Assembly: GCA_040218415.1 (NCBI GenBank) | Contig: JAVJRN010000010.1 | Location: forward strand, 68,183-132,182 | DNA length: 64,000 nt | Source: JAVJRN01 sp040218415 | GTDB taxonomy: Bacteria > Bacteroidota > Bacteroidia > Cytophagales > Cyclobacteriaceae | Direction of reading: 5' to 3' | Part shown: one piece after another, positions 17,678 to 27,211 of the stretch | Layout: the number at the start of each line of letters is the position of its first letter | Numbering within the stretch: position 1 is the first letter of the stretch | Notes under the pieces: generated by a model | What the model was told of the DNA's origin: nothing | The model's database searches: none | Seen by the model: the letters and a program-made list of their open reading frames with translations, nothing else | Made by a program: the position numbers and the translations under genes

Positions 17678-18979
17678 ATGAAAATCAAAGGACTTAGATG
17701 GTGGGTAATCGCGCTTATTGGCTTGGCTACTGTAATCAATTATATAGATCGTCAGACACTGAGTGTGCTTTGGCCACAAATTGCTGATGACCTGTTTCCT
17801 GACGAAACGATGGATGAGAGAAAGGAAATCTATGCGAATATTACGATCATCTTTATGTTCTCATACGCATTTGGTCAGGCCATATTTGGAAAAATATTTG
17901 ATTGGATCGGAACTAGGCTTGGTTTTGCTTTATCTATAGGGGTATGGTCAATCGCGACTGCTCTTCATGCACTTGCAAGTTCATTTCTTTCTTTTTCTAT
18001 ATTTCGATCTATTTTGGGTATCGCAGAGGCAGGTAACTGGCCTGGAGCAGCCAAAGGAAATGCAGAATGGTTTCCTATCAAAGAAAGGGCTCTTGCTCAG
18101 GGTCTATTTAATTCAGGAGCAGCAATTGGAGGTTTGGTATCCATACCTATCATTTCATCTCTAGCAATAGCTCTTGGTAGTTGGCAGGCAATTTTTATAG
18201 TGGTTGCCGCTCTTGGGTTCTTATGGCTCATCCCATGGTTTGTTATTGTAAAAGCGCCCCCGAAGACACATTCATGGATCACCGATGAAGAAAGGCAATA
18301 TATACTAAACGGTCAAAAAACTTCTGAGAACAATAAAGATGATAGCGATGAAGGCTATAATCCTTCAACAGGAAAATTATTATCGCATAGGCAAAGCTGG
18401 GGCGTAATTATCTCGTCCGCGGCAATAGATCCTATTTGGTGGCTGTTTATTTCGTGGATACCTATATATCTATTTGAAGTTTACAATATGGATGTTAAGG
18501 GGCTACTTATCTATGGATGGGTGCCTTATGTAGGTGCAATGTTGGGCGCTTGGTTTGGAGGGTTATTGGCTCAAAACAGATTAAAGGCTGGATGGTCAGT
18601 GAACAAGGCTAGAAAACTTGTAATCACAATAGGATGCCTGATCATGTTGCCTTCACTATTAGCTCTGGCTAGCCCTGGAGGTCCTACAACTGCGGTATTA
18701 ATCATGGCCACTATTTTATTCGGCTTCCAAACGGCCATTGGCAATATTCAAACGCTTCCAAGCGATTTCTTTAGCGGAAAAACAGTGGGTACGCTTTCTG
18801 GATTTGCAGGAATGGCAGCAAAGCTTGGAGCTGCTGGTTTGACTTTTTTCGTTCCATGGCTCACAAGTGGAGGAAATTATCAACCCGTATTTTTTATTGG
18901 CTCAGCATTGGCGCTAATAGCTCTTGCCAGCGTCTGGTTTTTATGTGGAAACATAGAAGCATTGAAACCAAAAAATTAA
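17678..18979 (+). CDS. MFS hexuronate/uronate transporter (ExuT/ACS family)
   Basis: A 433-residue inner-membrane carrier with about 12 transmembrane segments. The N-terminal motif ATVINYIDRQTLSVLWPQI and GIAEAGNWPGAAKGNAEWFP are typical of the anion:cation symporter group that includes ExuT and GudP. In alginate loci this carrier imports the unsaturated monouronate or DEH into the cytoplasm. The gene follows kdgF by 21 bases. Confidence 0.9.
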   Translation: MKIKGLRWWVIALIGLATVINYIDRQTLSVLWPQIADDLFPDETMDERKEIYANITIIFMFSYAFGQAIFGKIFDWIGTRLGFALSIGVWSIATALHALASSFLSFSIFRSILGIAEAGNWPGAAKGNAEWFPIKERALAQGLFNSGAAIGGLVSIPIISSLAIALGSWQAIFIVVAALGFLWLIPWFVIVKAPPKTHSWITDEERQYILNGQKTSENNKDDSDEGYNPSTGKLLSHRQSWGVIISSAAIDPIWWLFISWIPIYLFEVYNMDVKGLLIYGWVPYVGAMLGAWFGGLLAQNRLKAGWSVNKARKLVITIGCLIMLPSLLALASPGGPTTAVLIMATILFGFQTAIGNIQTLPSDFFSGKTVGTLSGFAGMAAKLGAAGLTFFVPWLTSGGNYQPVFFIGSALALIALASVWFLCGNIEALKPKN

Positions 18980-19016
18980 ATAACACTTTAAACTAAATTA
19001 TAAAAGAAAGATTAAA

Positions 19017-19781
19017 ATGGGAAAATCAGAAAACAAAGTAGCCATAATAACAGGAGCAACGGGGGGAATTGGTTTCGAGGTTGCGAAGCGACTGGGTAAA
19101 GATGGATTTACCGTAATTTTAAATGGTATCCAAGATGAGGATGGGGCAGAGAGAGTGAAGGCACTGAATGCTGATGGAATTACTGCAGAATATTATGGAT
19201 TTGATGTGACGAGCGATGAAGCAGTATCATCTAATATCAAAGCAATCGGAGAGAAATACGGAAGAATAGATGTACTTGTGAATAATGCAGGTGGACTAGG
19301 TGGTAGATCGAGGTTTGAGGAAATGACTACCGATTTCTACAGATCAGTAATGGCATTGAACTTAGACTCAGTATTTTTCACCTCGCGTGCAGCTATACCT
19401 TATTTAAAAAAGGGTGAAAACGCTTCAATAATAAATTATACTTCCAATGCTGGTTGGAATGCCGGGGGACCAGGAGCTGGTATATATGGAACTTCTAAAG
19501 CTGGAGTTCATGCCATAACCAGAGCTTTAGCCAAAGACTTAGCAGAATATGGAATTAGAGTAAATGCGGTTTCTCCAGGTACGATTGATACTCCATTTCA
19601 TGCTCAGATTAAATCAACTAAACCTGAAGTATTTGCATCATGGAAAAATAATATTTTACTAGGAAGATTAGGGCAGCCCGAAGAAGTAGCCTCGGTAGTT
19701 TCTTTTCTTGCAGGAAAAGATGCATCCTTCATCACTGCTGAGACGATACAAGTAGGGGGAGGACAAGCTTTGGGGATATAA
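19017..19781 (+). CDS. SDR-family oxidoreductase, probable DEH reductase
   Basis: A 254-residue Rossmann-fold short-chain dehydrogenase. It has the cofactor motif TGATGGIG (about 13-20), NNAGG (about 88-92), catalytic Ser in the NYTSNAG stretch, and Tyr157-x3-Lys161 in GIYGTSK. In alginate catabolism such enzymes reduce DEH to 2-keto-3-deoxygluconate with NAD(P)H. The position between the transporter and kdgK supports this. It also resembles 3-oxoacyl-ACP reductases by sequence, so the substrate is a context call. Confidence 0.87.
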   Translation: MGKSENKVAIITGATGGIGFEVAKRLGKDGFTVILNGIQDEDGAERVKALNADGITAEYYGFDVTSDEAVSSNIKAIGEKYGRIDVLVNNAGGLGGRSRFEEMTTDFYRSVMALNLDSVFFTSRAAIPYLKKGENASIINYTSNAGWNAGGPGAGIYGTSKAGVHAITRALAKDLAEYGIRVNAVSPGTIDTPFHAQIKSTKPEVFASWKNNILLGRLGQPEEVASVVSFLAGKDASFITAETIQVGGGQALGI

Positions 19782-20270
19782 TATTACGACAGGGTGAATG
19801 CTCAATGATTGACTAATCTAAAGGTAATTTGTTGTTGAACATTCACTCTCGCTTGTTATTATTTTATAAAGATAATGTTTGCGTAAGCTTGAATCAAATC
19901 CGAATTTTATTGAGTCTATCAGTATTAGGTTCTTGTGCTTTATTGGAGTTTTTGCCGGTTTTCTTTTTGTGGTTTTAGGTGGATGATTGATTCCCGCTGG
20001 AGTAGGCTTTAGGATTATTATGTTGAGTCAACCCGAATAGGCTTGGTTAGATAAAATCACCAGCAAAAATTTATTTGTCCTATTCATTTACACGATTACC
20101 GTCGTACTTGTTTTTTAGAGGAGTAATTTTTCGATTAAGAAAGGAGACAAATGGATCAAGATGTTCCTTTTGGTTATCATCATAGCAACTGTTGTCAAAC
20201 TCTAGGTTTATCATTAGACAGGGTTATACTGATAAGCCAGATGACTTAAGAATAAAACAAAGTAGAGATC
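19782..20270. other. Gap between the reductase and kdgK genes
   Basis: The first part carries a long-loop inverted repeat (GTGAATGcTCAA near 19794 pairing with TTGAaCATTCAC near 19840-19851). The rest holds a broken membrane-protein frame listed separately. No intact gene was found. Confidence 0.5.
19890..20210 (+). pseudogene. Decayed small membrane-protein gene
   Basis: A single plus-strand frame from about 19936 reads GVFAGFLFVVLGG, stop, LIPAGVGFRIIMLSQPE, stop, AWLDKITSKNLFVLFIYTIT, stop, KKGDKWIKMFLLVIIIATVV, stop. The pieces form three or four hydrophobic helices. An upstream fragment (LLSLSVLGSCALL) is in another frame. Several in-frame stops and one frameshift show a recently dead gene. 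The family is not recognised. Confidence 0.45.
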
Positions 20271-21293
20271 ATGCAAACTGATGAAATTAAGAGAGTAGTG
20301 ACTTTTGGAGAAGTAATGATGCGGCTTTCACCCCCAGGTTACGCCAAGTTTTCACAGACCAATACTTTGGAATTGGCCTACGGAGGAGGAGAGGCAAATG
20401 TAGCTATCTCTTTAGCCTACTTGGGTTATAAGGCAAAGCACATAACCCGATTTCCTGATAATCTTATAGGGCGTGCTGCCGCTCAGTTTTTAAGACATAA
20501 TTGGCTCGATACTTCGCATGTCATATACGGAGATCAGCGAATGGGGCAATATTTTTTGGAGAAAGGAGCGGTACATCGAGCAAGCGAAGTGGTATATGAA
20601 CGCGAAAACTCTGCTTTTGCTAAGCTTAAGCCAGAGATGTTTGATTGGGAAGAGATTCTCGAAGGTGCAGATTGGTTTCACTGGACGGGAATCACACCTG
20701 CCATTTCACAGGGGACTGCTGATGCTTGTTTAGAAGCTATTAAAACGGCAAATAGGTTAGGCATTTCCGTTTCAGCAGATGTGAACTCAAGAAAAAGCTT
20801 GTGGCAATATGGGAAATCTAGACATGACATCCTTCCAGATCTTATAGCCGGCTGTGATGTATTGATGGCCAGCGAATATGATCTGATTGATATATTTCAA
20901 ATACCTATGGATGCAACATCAACCACACTTGATGAAGTGGCTAAAGAGGTTGCGAACAAAATCCCAAGAGTGAAAAAGATCTTCGATAAGACACGTGAAC
21001 TCGTAAGTGCTTCTCATAATAGGATTAAGGGTAGAATGTGGAATGGAACCGAATTTTTTGAAACATCTAGTTTGGATGTCACGCACATTGTTGATCGTGT
21101 GGGCACTGGAGATGCCTATTGCGCGGGAGTCATATACGGGTTGCTCCATTATCAAGAAGATCAACAAGCGCTCAAATTTGCAACAGCGGCCTGCGCATTG
21201 AAACACACGGTAGAAGGAGATGCCAATATGGTCTCTTTTGAAAATGTAAGAAACCTAGCTGAAGGTGATACTTCAGGAAAAATTAAAAGATAG
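20271..21293 (+). CDS. kdgK: 2-keto-3-deoxygluconate kinase (PfkB family)
   Basis: A 340-residue ribokinase-fold sugar kinase. It has the N-terminal substrate-binding GGGEANVAISLAYLG (about 38-52) and the catalytic GTGDAYCAG motif with Asp281 as general base. The FGEVMMRLSPP start is common to KDG kinases. The reaction is KDG plus ATP to KDPG, the last alginate-specific step. A KDPG aldolase gene does not follow and must lie elsewhere. Confidence 0.9.
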   Translation: MQTDEIKRVVTFGEVMMRLSPPGYAKFSQTNTLELAYGGGEANVAISLAYLGYKAKHITRFPDNLIGRAAAQFLRHNWLDTSHVIYGDQRMGQYFLEKGAVHRASEVVYERENSAFAKLKPEMFDWEEILEGADWFHWTGITPAISQGTADACLEAIKTANRLGISVSADVNSRKSLWQYGKSRHDILPDLIAGCDVLMASEYDLIDIFQIPMDATSTTLDEVAKEVANKIPRVKKIFDKTRELVSASHNRIKGRMWNGTEFFETSSLDVTHIVDRVGTGDAYCAGVIYGLLHYQEDQQALKFATAACALKHTVEGDANMVSFENVRNLAEGDTSGKIKR

Positions 21294-21351
21294 TTGTAGA
21301 AGGAAGATGATAGTTTTTACGAAAATATTTAGAATAGAAAGGTTATATAAT

Positions 21352-23244
21352 ATGCGAAGAATACTTTTTTTGGTGCTTTTTATCATAGCACATCTTGGCT
21401 TTAGTCAAACTCGATTTGATATTTCGTCTGAGTCAGAATTTTATGATGCACGTAACCAAGCCAATGCTGGTGATTCGGTAGTATGGGAAGCTGGCCTTTA
21501 CAAAGATGTTTTTATGGTCATTAATGTTAAAGGCCTGGTTGTTATCGCCGATAGTCCAGGTTCAGTTATTTTCAGCGGAGGCTCTAAGGTGGAAATAGAA
21601 GCCGATGAAGTGGTTCTCTCCGGGTTTCAATTCGTAGGTGGTGATATAGGTTCAGATCATGTGATTAGTAACTGGGGGAGCGACGTGCTTATTACCCAAA
21701 TCAACATACAGAGTTATGAGTGTTATAAATACTTAATTGTTGATGAAGATTCTCGTAGAACAACGATCAGCCATAGTAATTTTGAGAATCGGGTGACTGT
21801 AGCCGATCAAAACATCTTATCTATCCTGGTAGATAATGAGCCCGGTTACCATAAAATTCAATACTGTTCATTTAGAAATTTTCCTGGTAATGGTAATGAT
21901 GAGGGGGTCGAGCCCATTCGAATAGGAGTTAGCAGCCAGGGACATTTGGACAGTCGAACTGTTGTTGAATATTGCTATTTTGAAAACTGTGACGGAGATG
22001 GAGAGATTATCTCCAATAAAGCGACACAAAATGTAATTAGATACAATACGTTTATCAATAATACTAAAGCTGAACTCGTATTGCGACATGGAGATGAGGC
22101 TGTCGTTTATGGTAATTTTTTTCTGGACAACATGGGAGGAGTCAGAGTACGTGAAGGACAAAATCATTTCATCTACAATAACTACTTTTCTGGAATAACT
22201 CGTCGAGCCATCTTCTTGCAAAACGAAGCGTCTGACCCTTTAGATTCCATTCATATCTACTTCAATACCATCGTCGATTCTGAGGAGGTAAAATTGAATG
22301 ATTCTGGTAGCAATCCACCTCGGAACGTTTTTTTGGCTAATAATATATTTGCTAATCCTAGAAATTCCTTATTTAATAGTCCCACTGGAAATGAGCAATG
22401 GTTAGGCAACATAGCATTCGGAAACCTTGGCATGGAGGCCACACCTGGTCTAATTATTTCAGACCCACAACTTATTGAAAATAATAGTGGATATTTCCAG
22501 ATTATATCAGAAAGCCCAGCCATTGATGCCTCTGTTTCTGGATTCCCTCCGATTCCCTCTTATGAGGGGTTGGAATTTGACGACTTGAAACTGGATCTTA
22601 TGAAGCAATCTAGACCTGAGGAGATAGGTCAAAAGGATATTGGAGCTTCCGAATTTCCGAATAATTCTGATGTACAGCCTCATGCTACATCGTTCAACAC
22701 CGGCCCTTCATATACTAACGATCCGGAAAACAAGTTTTCAATCTCTACCTCTGTAGTTGGTGAAGGAAGCGTGGTAATATCTCCTGAAAAGGATCTTTAT
22801 GCCTTTGGAGAGATTATTACAATTAGACCAGTTCCAGCTGAGGGCTTTCAGTTTTCCAAGTGGAGTGGTGATAAGATCGGGAGTGATAATCCGAAGAGCA
22901 TCGGGATCGTTGAGAGTTTGAACGTTGTTGCAGAGTTTTCGCTGATTCCAGAGACACCAGCACCACTTGATTTAAAGAATGATGATTTTATCGAAGTATT
23001 TCCTAACCCAACAAGTCACCGCTTAGGGCTATCACTTCCTACAGGTTTTCCTTCTCAGATTGATGCGCGGATTCATGATATCAACGGTAAAATAGTGATG
23101 TCGCAAAATTTTCTAGTAACAGATCAATACCTGCAAATGGATATTTCTAAACTTTCATCAGGCATTTATCTTTTGACCATTCTAAATGTACCGTCTGATT
23201 TATTTCCGTCTGGTACGCCAGTTTTTAGAATTGTCAAGGATTAA
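21352..23244 (+). CDS. PL6 alginate lyase with repeat domain and T9SS tail
   Basis: A 630-residue protein using the ATG at 21352, which gives a proper signal peptide (MRRILFLVLFIIAHLGFS). Longer in-frame starts would overlap kdgK. A chondroitinase-B-like PL6 beta-helix spans about 20-440. The catalytic base and acid candidates are Lys223 in the SNKATQN motif and Arg245 in VLRHGD. A beta-strand repeat (about 485-540, with FQFSKWSGD, InlB-repeat type) and a T9SS sorting domain (about 555-630, VFPNPTSHRLGL) follow. Predicted to be secreted or surface-anchored and to cleave alginate. Confidence 0.88.
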   Translation: MRRILFLVLFIIAHLGFSQTRFDISSESEFYDARNQANAGDSVVWEAGLYKDVFMVINVKGLVVIADSPGSVIFSGGSKVEIEADEVVLSGFQFVGGDIGSDHVISNWGSDVLITQINIQSYECYKYLIVDEDSRRTTISHSNFENRVTVADQNILSILVDNEPGYHKIQYCSFRNFPGNGNDEGVEPIRIGVSSQGHLDSRTVVEYCYFENCDGDGEIISNKATQNVIRYNTFINNTKAELVLRHGDEAVVYGNFFLDNMGGVRVREGQNHFIYNNYFSGITRRAIFLQNEASDPLDSIHIYFNTIVDSEEVKLNDSGSNPPRNVFLANNIFANPRNSLFNSPTGNEQWLGNIAFGNLGMEATPGLIISDPQLIENNSGYFQIISESPAIDASVSGFPPIPSYEGLEFDDLKLDLMKQSRPEEIGQKDIGASEFPNNSDVQPHATSFNTGPSYTNDPENKFSISTSVVGEGSVVISPEKDLYAFGEIITIRPVPAEGFQFSKWSGDKIGSDNPKSIGIVESLNVVAEFSLIPETPAPLDLKNDDFIEVFPNPTSHRLGLSLPTGFPSQIDARIHDINGKIVMSQNFLVTDQYLQMDISKLSSGIYLLTILNVPSDLFPSGTPVFRIVKD

Positions 23245-23378
23245 TTTGACAAAAAAGGGAAGGTTATATGAGGCTATCATAGTATGATTTTATCAGAGAT
23301 AAACATAAGCACAGCTTAGTATTCAAACCAAGACATTATCCAATTATGCTTAGCTCGTATAAAATTTTAAGGTGCCTA

Positions 23379-24557
23379 ATGATCCGTTTAAATATAATGG
23401 TGTACTTTTTTTTAATCTTTTGTGGATGTAAAAACTCCGATAATCAAAATTCAATCTCCAATAAGCCCAATCACAAAAACACACTCGAGGCACGTTTCCC
23501 GTACTTATTAAAATACCCAGCCAGTTCTTCAGGTTTTCCAAGAAGTATGGAGCCTGATGGAAGTATAAGAGGCGTCAAGTCAACTGACTGGACTTCTGGA
23601 TTCTACCCAGGAAGCCTACTTTACCTATATAGAATTACAGAAAGTGAAGCTTACTTAGACAGTGCTAAGAAATGGCTCCCATTTATTGCTCCAGAGCAAA
23701 CCAATGATCGGACGCATGACATGGGCTTCAAAGTCTATTGCAGCATTGGTAATGCGAACGAAATAACACCTAATGAAGAATGGCAGAAAATCATTGTGAA
23801 AAGTGCTGAGACGTTAAGTACTCGATTCAATAAAAATACTGGCTGCATTAAATCATGGGATTTTGGTGGAGATCGTTGGAAATATCCAGTCATCATTGAT
23901 AATATGATGAATCTCGAACTTTTATTCGAAGCGAGTAAAATATCTGGGAATAATTTATTCTATGACATTGCAGTTTCGCATGCAATCAAAACCATGGAAA
24001 ACCATTTTCGAGAAGACAATAGCTCATATCATGTGGTGGATTATGACCCTGAGTCGGGAGAAGTGCTCCAGCGATTGACTCATCAAGGATTCGATGCAGA
24101 GTCTGTTTGGTCTAGAGGTCAAGCTTGGGGTCTTTATGGGTTTACTATGGTTTACAGATTCACGGAAGATTCACATTTCTTAGACAAGGCAATGGAGATT
24201 GCTGATTTCATTACGAATCAGAACAATATGCCTGAAGACAGGATTCCATATTGGGACATGAAAGCCCCTAATATCCCAAATTCAATTCGTGATGCTTCCG
24301 CTGCTGCAGTCACTGCTTCCGCTCTTCTAGAGCTTGAATCATTTAAGAATGGAAAGGGATATGGTGATTATGCAAGAAGTATTCTGGAATCTTTGAGCAG
24401 TGAAGCCTACTTACTAGCTCCGAGCGTTGATGGCCCATTTATTCTTGATCATAGCACGGGTAATTATCCTGCTCAGGATGAACTAGACCTACCCATCAAC
24501 TATGCCGACTACTATTTTCTAGAAGCCTTGTACAGATCCAAAACTGAACTGTTTTAA
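23379..24557 (+). CDS. GH88 unsaturated glucuronyl hydrolase, lipoprotein
   Basis: A 392-residue lipoprotein from the ATG at 23379; an in-frame ATG at 23346 adds 11 residues. The lipobox is LIFCGC. The (alpha/alpha)6-barrel shows family motifs: THDMGFKV with Asp114, IDNMMNLELLFEAS with Asp174 (the two catalytic-type Asp), HQGFDAESVWSRGQAWGLYG and DASAAAVTASALLEL. GH88 hydrates unsaturated uronic acid at the non-reducing end of lyase products. Alginate breakdown by PL17 does not need it, so it hints at a further uronate glycan. The GH2 gene follows by nine bases. Confidence 0.88.
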   Translation: MIRLNIMVYFFLIFCGCKNSDNQNSISNKPNHKNTLEARFPYLLKYPASSSGFPRSMEPDGSIRGVKSTDWTSGFYPGSLLYLYRITESEAYLDSAKKWLPFIAPEQTNDRTHDMGFKVYCSIGNANEITPNEEWQKIIVKSAETLSTRFNKNTGCIKSWDFGGDRWKYPVIIDNMMNLELLFEASKISGNNLFYDIAVSHAIKTMENHFREDNSSYHVVDYDPESGEVLQRLTHQGFDAESVWSRGQAWGLYGFTMVYRFTEDSHFLDKAMEIADFITNQNNMPEDRIPYWDMKAPNIPNSIRDASAAAVTASALLELESFKNGKGYGDYARSILESLSSEAYLLAPSVDGPFILDHSTGNYPAQDELDLPINYADYYFLEALYRSKTELF

Positions 24558-24566
24558 TTAATAAAA

Positions 24567-26954
24567 ATGAATAGAATTTACCTCGTATACCAAGCTTTAG
24601 TACTTTTTGCAGTTGTCGCTGTTGGCCAAAATCATCAACGAACCATTTTTAATGATGGCTGGCAATACCTTGAAGAGCCTGTTCAGGATGTCGAAAAAGT
24701 TCTCAACACCGAAGGCTGGGAATATGTCGATCTACCTCATACGTGGAATGACGAAGATGTGATGGATCAGCGACCTGGGTACAGGCGCAACCAGAGCTGG
24801 TACTCAAAAACATTGACTCTTTCTGCAAAAGAAGAAGGCGTTAGACATTTTCTTTATTTCGAAGGATCGAACATCACTACGAGAGTTTATGTAAATCAAA
24901 AGTTGGTTAAGGATCACATTGGTGGCTACCTCGGGTTTAGAGCTGAGTTGACCAATGAATTAAATGTAGGCGATAATCAAATTTTGGTGAGTGTGGACAA
25001 TGGATATGACCGTCAGGTTATCCCCTCTCAAAAATCAGATTTCTTCATTTATGGAGGAATTGTAAGGGACGTTTGGCTTGAAAAATCTGGATCTTTGTTC
25101 ATCGATCAAGTGCAAATAACTACGCCACAAGTTTCAAACCAATCAGCAAAAGCAACAGTTCGAATTATCTTCGATGGCCAATCGAAAAAAGGGCAAAAAG
25201 TTTCACTAAATGTTCGTGATCCAAGCGGAAAACTGGTGAACGAGAAGTCCATTGTTATCAAAGGAGATGAGCTTGAGTATTCTTTCAAATTGAATAGACC
25301 AATGCTTTGGGACATAAGCAACCCAAACCTTTATACCCTCGAGGCAAGCATAGAGGGTAGTGACAAGGTTACAGAAAAATATGGCTATCGTTGGTTTGAG
25401 TTTAAGGAGAATGGTCCATTTTATCTGAATGGGAAACGACTCCTCCTGAGAGGTACACATAGGCACGAAGAATCTGCTGGCGTTGGCGCTGCACTTTCGA
25501 ATGAAATGCATCGTCGCGACATGGAGATGATTAAAGAGATGGGCGCCAATTTCGTACGGCTTGGTCATTACCCTCAGGATCCCGAAATTTACAAAGCTTG
25601 CAATGAACTAGGGATTTTGGTATGGGATGAACTTCCATGGTGTCGTGGCGGGCTAGGAAATGATGTTTGGAAAGACAATACTAAGCGCTTATTGTCAGAA
25701 ATGATTAACCAAAATTTCAATCATCCAAGTATCATCATCTGGTCGTTGGGCAATGAAATCTATTGGCTTCCTGATTTTGAGGGTGGAGATGATGTGGAGC
25801 CGATCAACAGTTTCCTTTCGGAATTGAATGATATGGCGCATGCACTTGATCCGTCAAGAAAAACAGCCATCAGAAAATATTATGAAGGTTCAGATATTGT
25901 AGATGTATTCAGCCCGTCTATCTGGTCTGGATGGTATGCAGGCACATACGATGGCTATAAAAATGCCCTGGACAATTCATTGAAAAAATATCGTCACTTC
26001 CTACACATGGAGTATGGCGGCTCTAGTCTTACAGGTCGACATAAGGAAAATCCTATTTCAGGAGACGGTAAGATTGTTGCAAATGATTTTGAAGAGCCTA
26101 TCAATCAATATGCAACTCAGAGCATCGCCAATATTGGAGACTGGAGCGAAAATTACATTGTCGATTTATTTGACTGGACGTTAAAAGTCGCCGAGACACA
26201 TCCGGATTTCGCTGGATCAGCCCAGTGGGCATTTAAGGATTTTGGGACACCACTGAGACCAGAAAACGACATTCCTTACCTAAATCAAAAAGGTCTAGTC
26301 ACCCGTGACGGCAAGCCTAAGGATGCATATTATGTCTTTAAAAGTTATTGGGCAGAGGATCCATTTGCCTACATCGAATCTCACACCTGGACAGAAAGAT
26401 CAGGCCCTGAAGGTTTAGCTAGGTCGTTAAATGTTTATAGCAATTGTGAAGAAGTTCGACTCATAGCAAATGGACAAGACCTTGGACTGAAAAAGAAAGA
26501 CATCAATTCGTTTCCTGCAAGTGGCTTGGTTTGGAACTACTCCTTCAATGAAGGTTTAAATAAATTGGTTGCAATTGGTTTTATTGACAACAACCAAGTA
26601 ACTGTGGACAGTTTAGCTTTGAACTATAGCTTCAGGAAAAGCGAAAAGCCAAAGGAGATCCTGCTGTCCTCTGAGACCCTTCCCAATGGCCACTTGCTAA
26701 TTACAGCTACGATGGTAGACACAAAGGGTCAGCGCTGCTTGGACTATGAGGAACGCGTTTATTTTCAATGTTTGGAAGGCGGGGAATTGAATATTAATAC
26801 GGGAACGAACAATGGGAGTGAAGTGATCAATATGGCAAATGGAAAAGCCATGATTGAATTGATTCCAGACGCGAAGGCCGATAAAATAGTCATGAGCGTG
26901 CTGAATCAAAATTTCAAAGGAACGTATCTTGAGGTGTCAATTCCAAAAAAATAG
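24567..26954 (+). CDS. GH2-family glycoside hydrolase
   Basis: A 795-residue exported enzyme (signal peptide to about VAVGQ). Domains run sugar-binding jelly roll (about 25-185), Ig-like (about 190-285), TIM barrel (about 290-600) and a C-terminal Ig-like part. The acid/base Glu397 lies in WSLGNEIYW and the nucleophile candidate Glu482 in HMEYGGSS. GH2 covers beta-galactosidase, beta-glucuronidase, beta-mannosidase and others; the exact specificity cannot be read from the sequence. It is translationally close to GH88, so the pair probably acts in sequence on the same oligosaccharide. Confidence 0.88.
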   Translation: MNRIYLVYQALVLFAVVAVGQNHQRTIFNDGWQYLEEPVQDVEKVLNTEGWEYVDLPHTWNDEDVMDQRPGYRRNQSWYSKTLTLSAKEEGVRHFLYFEGSNITTRVYVNQKLVKDHIGGYLGFRAELTNELNVGDNQILVSVDNGYDRQVIPSQKSDFFIYGGIVRDVWLEKSGSLFIDQVQITTPQVSNQSAKATVRIIFDGQSKKGQKVSLNVRDPSGKLVNEKSIVIKGDELEYSFKLNRPMLWDISNPNLYTLEASIEGSDKVTEKYGYRWFEFKENGPFYLNGKRLLLRGTHRHEESAGVGAALSNEMHRRDMEMIKEMGANFVRLGHYPQDPEIYKACNELGILVWDELPWCRGGLGNDVWKDNTKRLLSEMINQNFNHPSIIIWSLGNEIYWLPDFEGGDDVEPINSFLSELNDMAHALDPSRKTAIRKYYEGSDIVDVFSPSIWSGWYAGTYDGYKNALDNSLKKYRHFLHMEYGGSSLTGRHKENPISGDGKIVANDFEEPINQYATQSIANIGDWSENYIVDLFDWTLKVAETHPDFAGSAQWAFKDFGTPLRPENDIPYLNQKGLVTRDGKPKDAYYVFKSYWAEDPFAYIESHTWTERSGPEGLARSLNVYSNCEEVRLIANGQDLGLKKKDINSFPASGLVWNYSFNEGLNKLVAIGFIDNNQVTVDSLALNYSFRKSEKPKEILLSSETLPNGHLLITATMVDTKGQRCLDYEERVYFQCLEGGELNINTGTNNGSEVINMANGKAMIELIPDAKADKIVMSVLNQNFKGTYLEVSIPKK

Positions 26955-27211
26955 AATCGAACGATAAAAGCGGGCGATTATTGATCTGGAATGATACTTT
27001 ATCTTCCTGGAAAAGAGGAGTATCGTTTAGGCCAATCCCCATTATTTTTTATACAATTAATGAATAGTTTGTCTTAGACTTACAGGAATCACAGAGTTAT
27101 GTGTTTAATTATCATAAACAAGCCACTTTAAATAGATAATTTCAGATTCACTTGCTTGAAGATAAGAACAGAACGAAATAATATTTGATCCTAAAGAGGT
27201 GAAAATATAAC

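Noticed and set aside
26960..27025. Terminator between GH2 and the barrel protein
   Set aside because: GATACT and AGTATC can pair with a long imperfect arm, but the stem is interrupted and lacks a T-run on either side.
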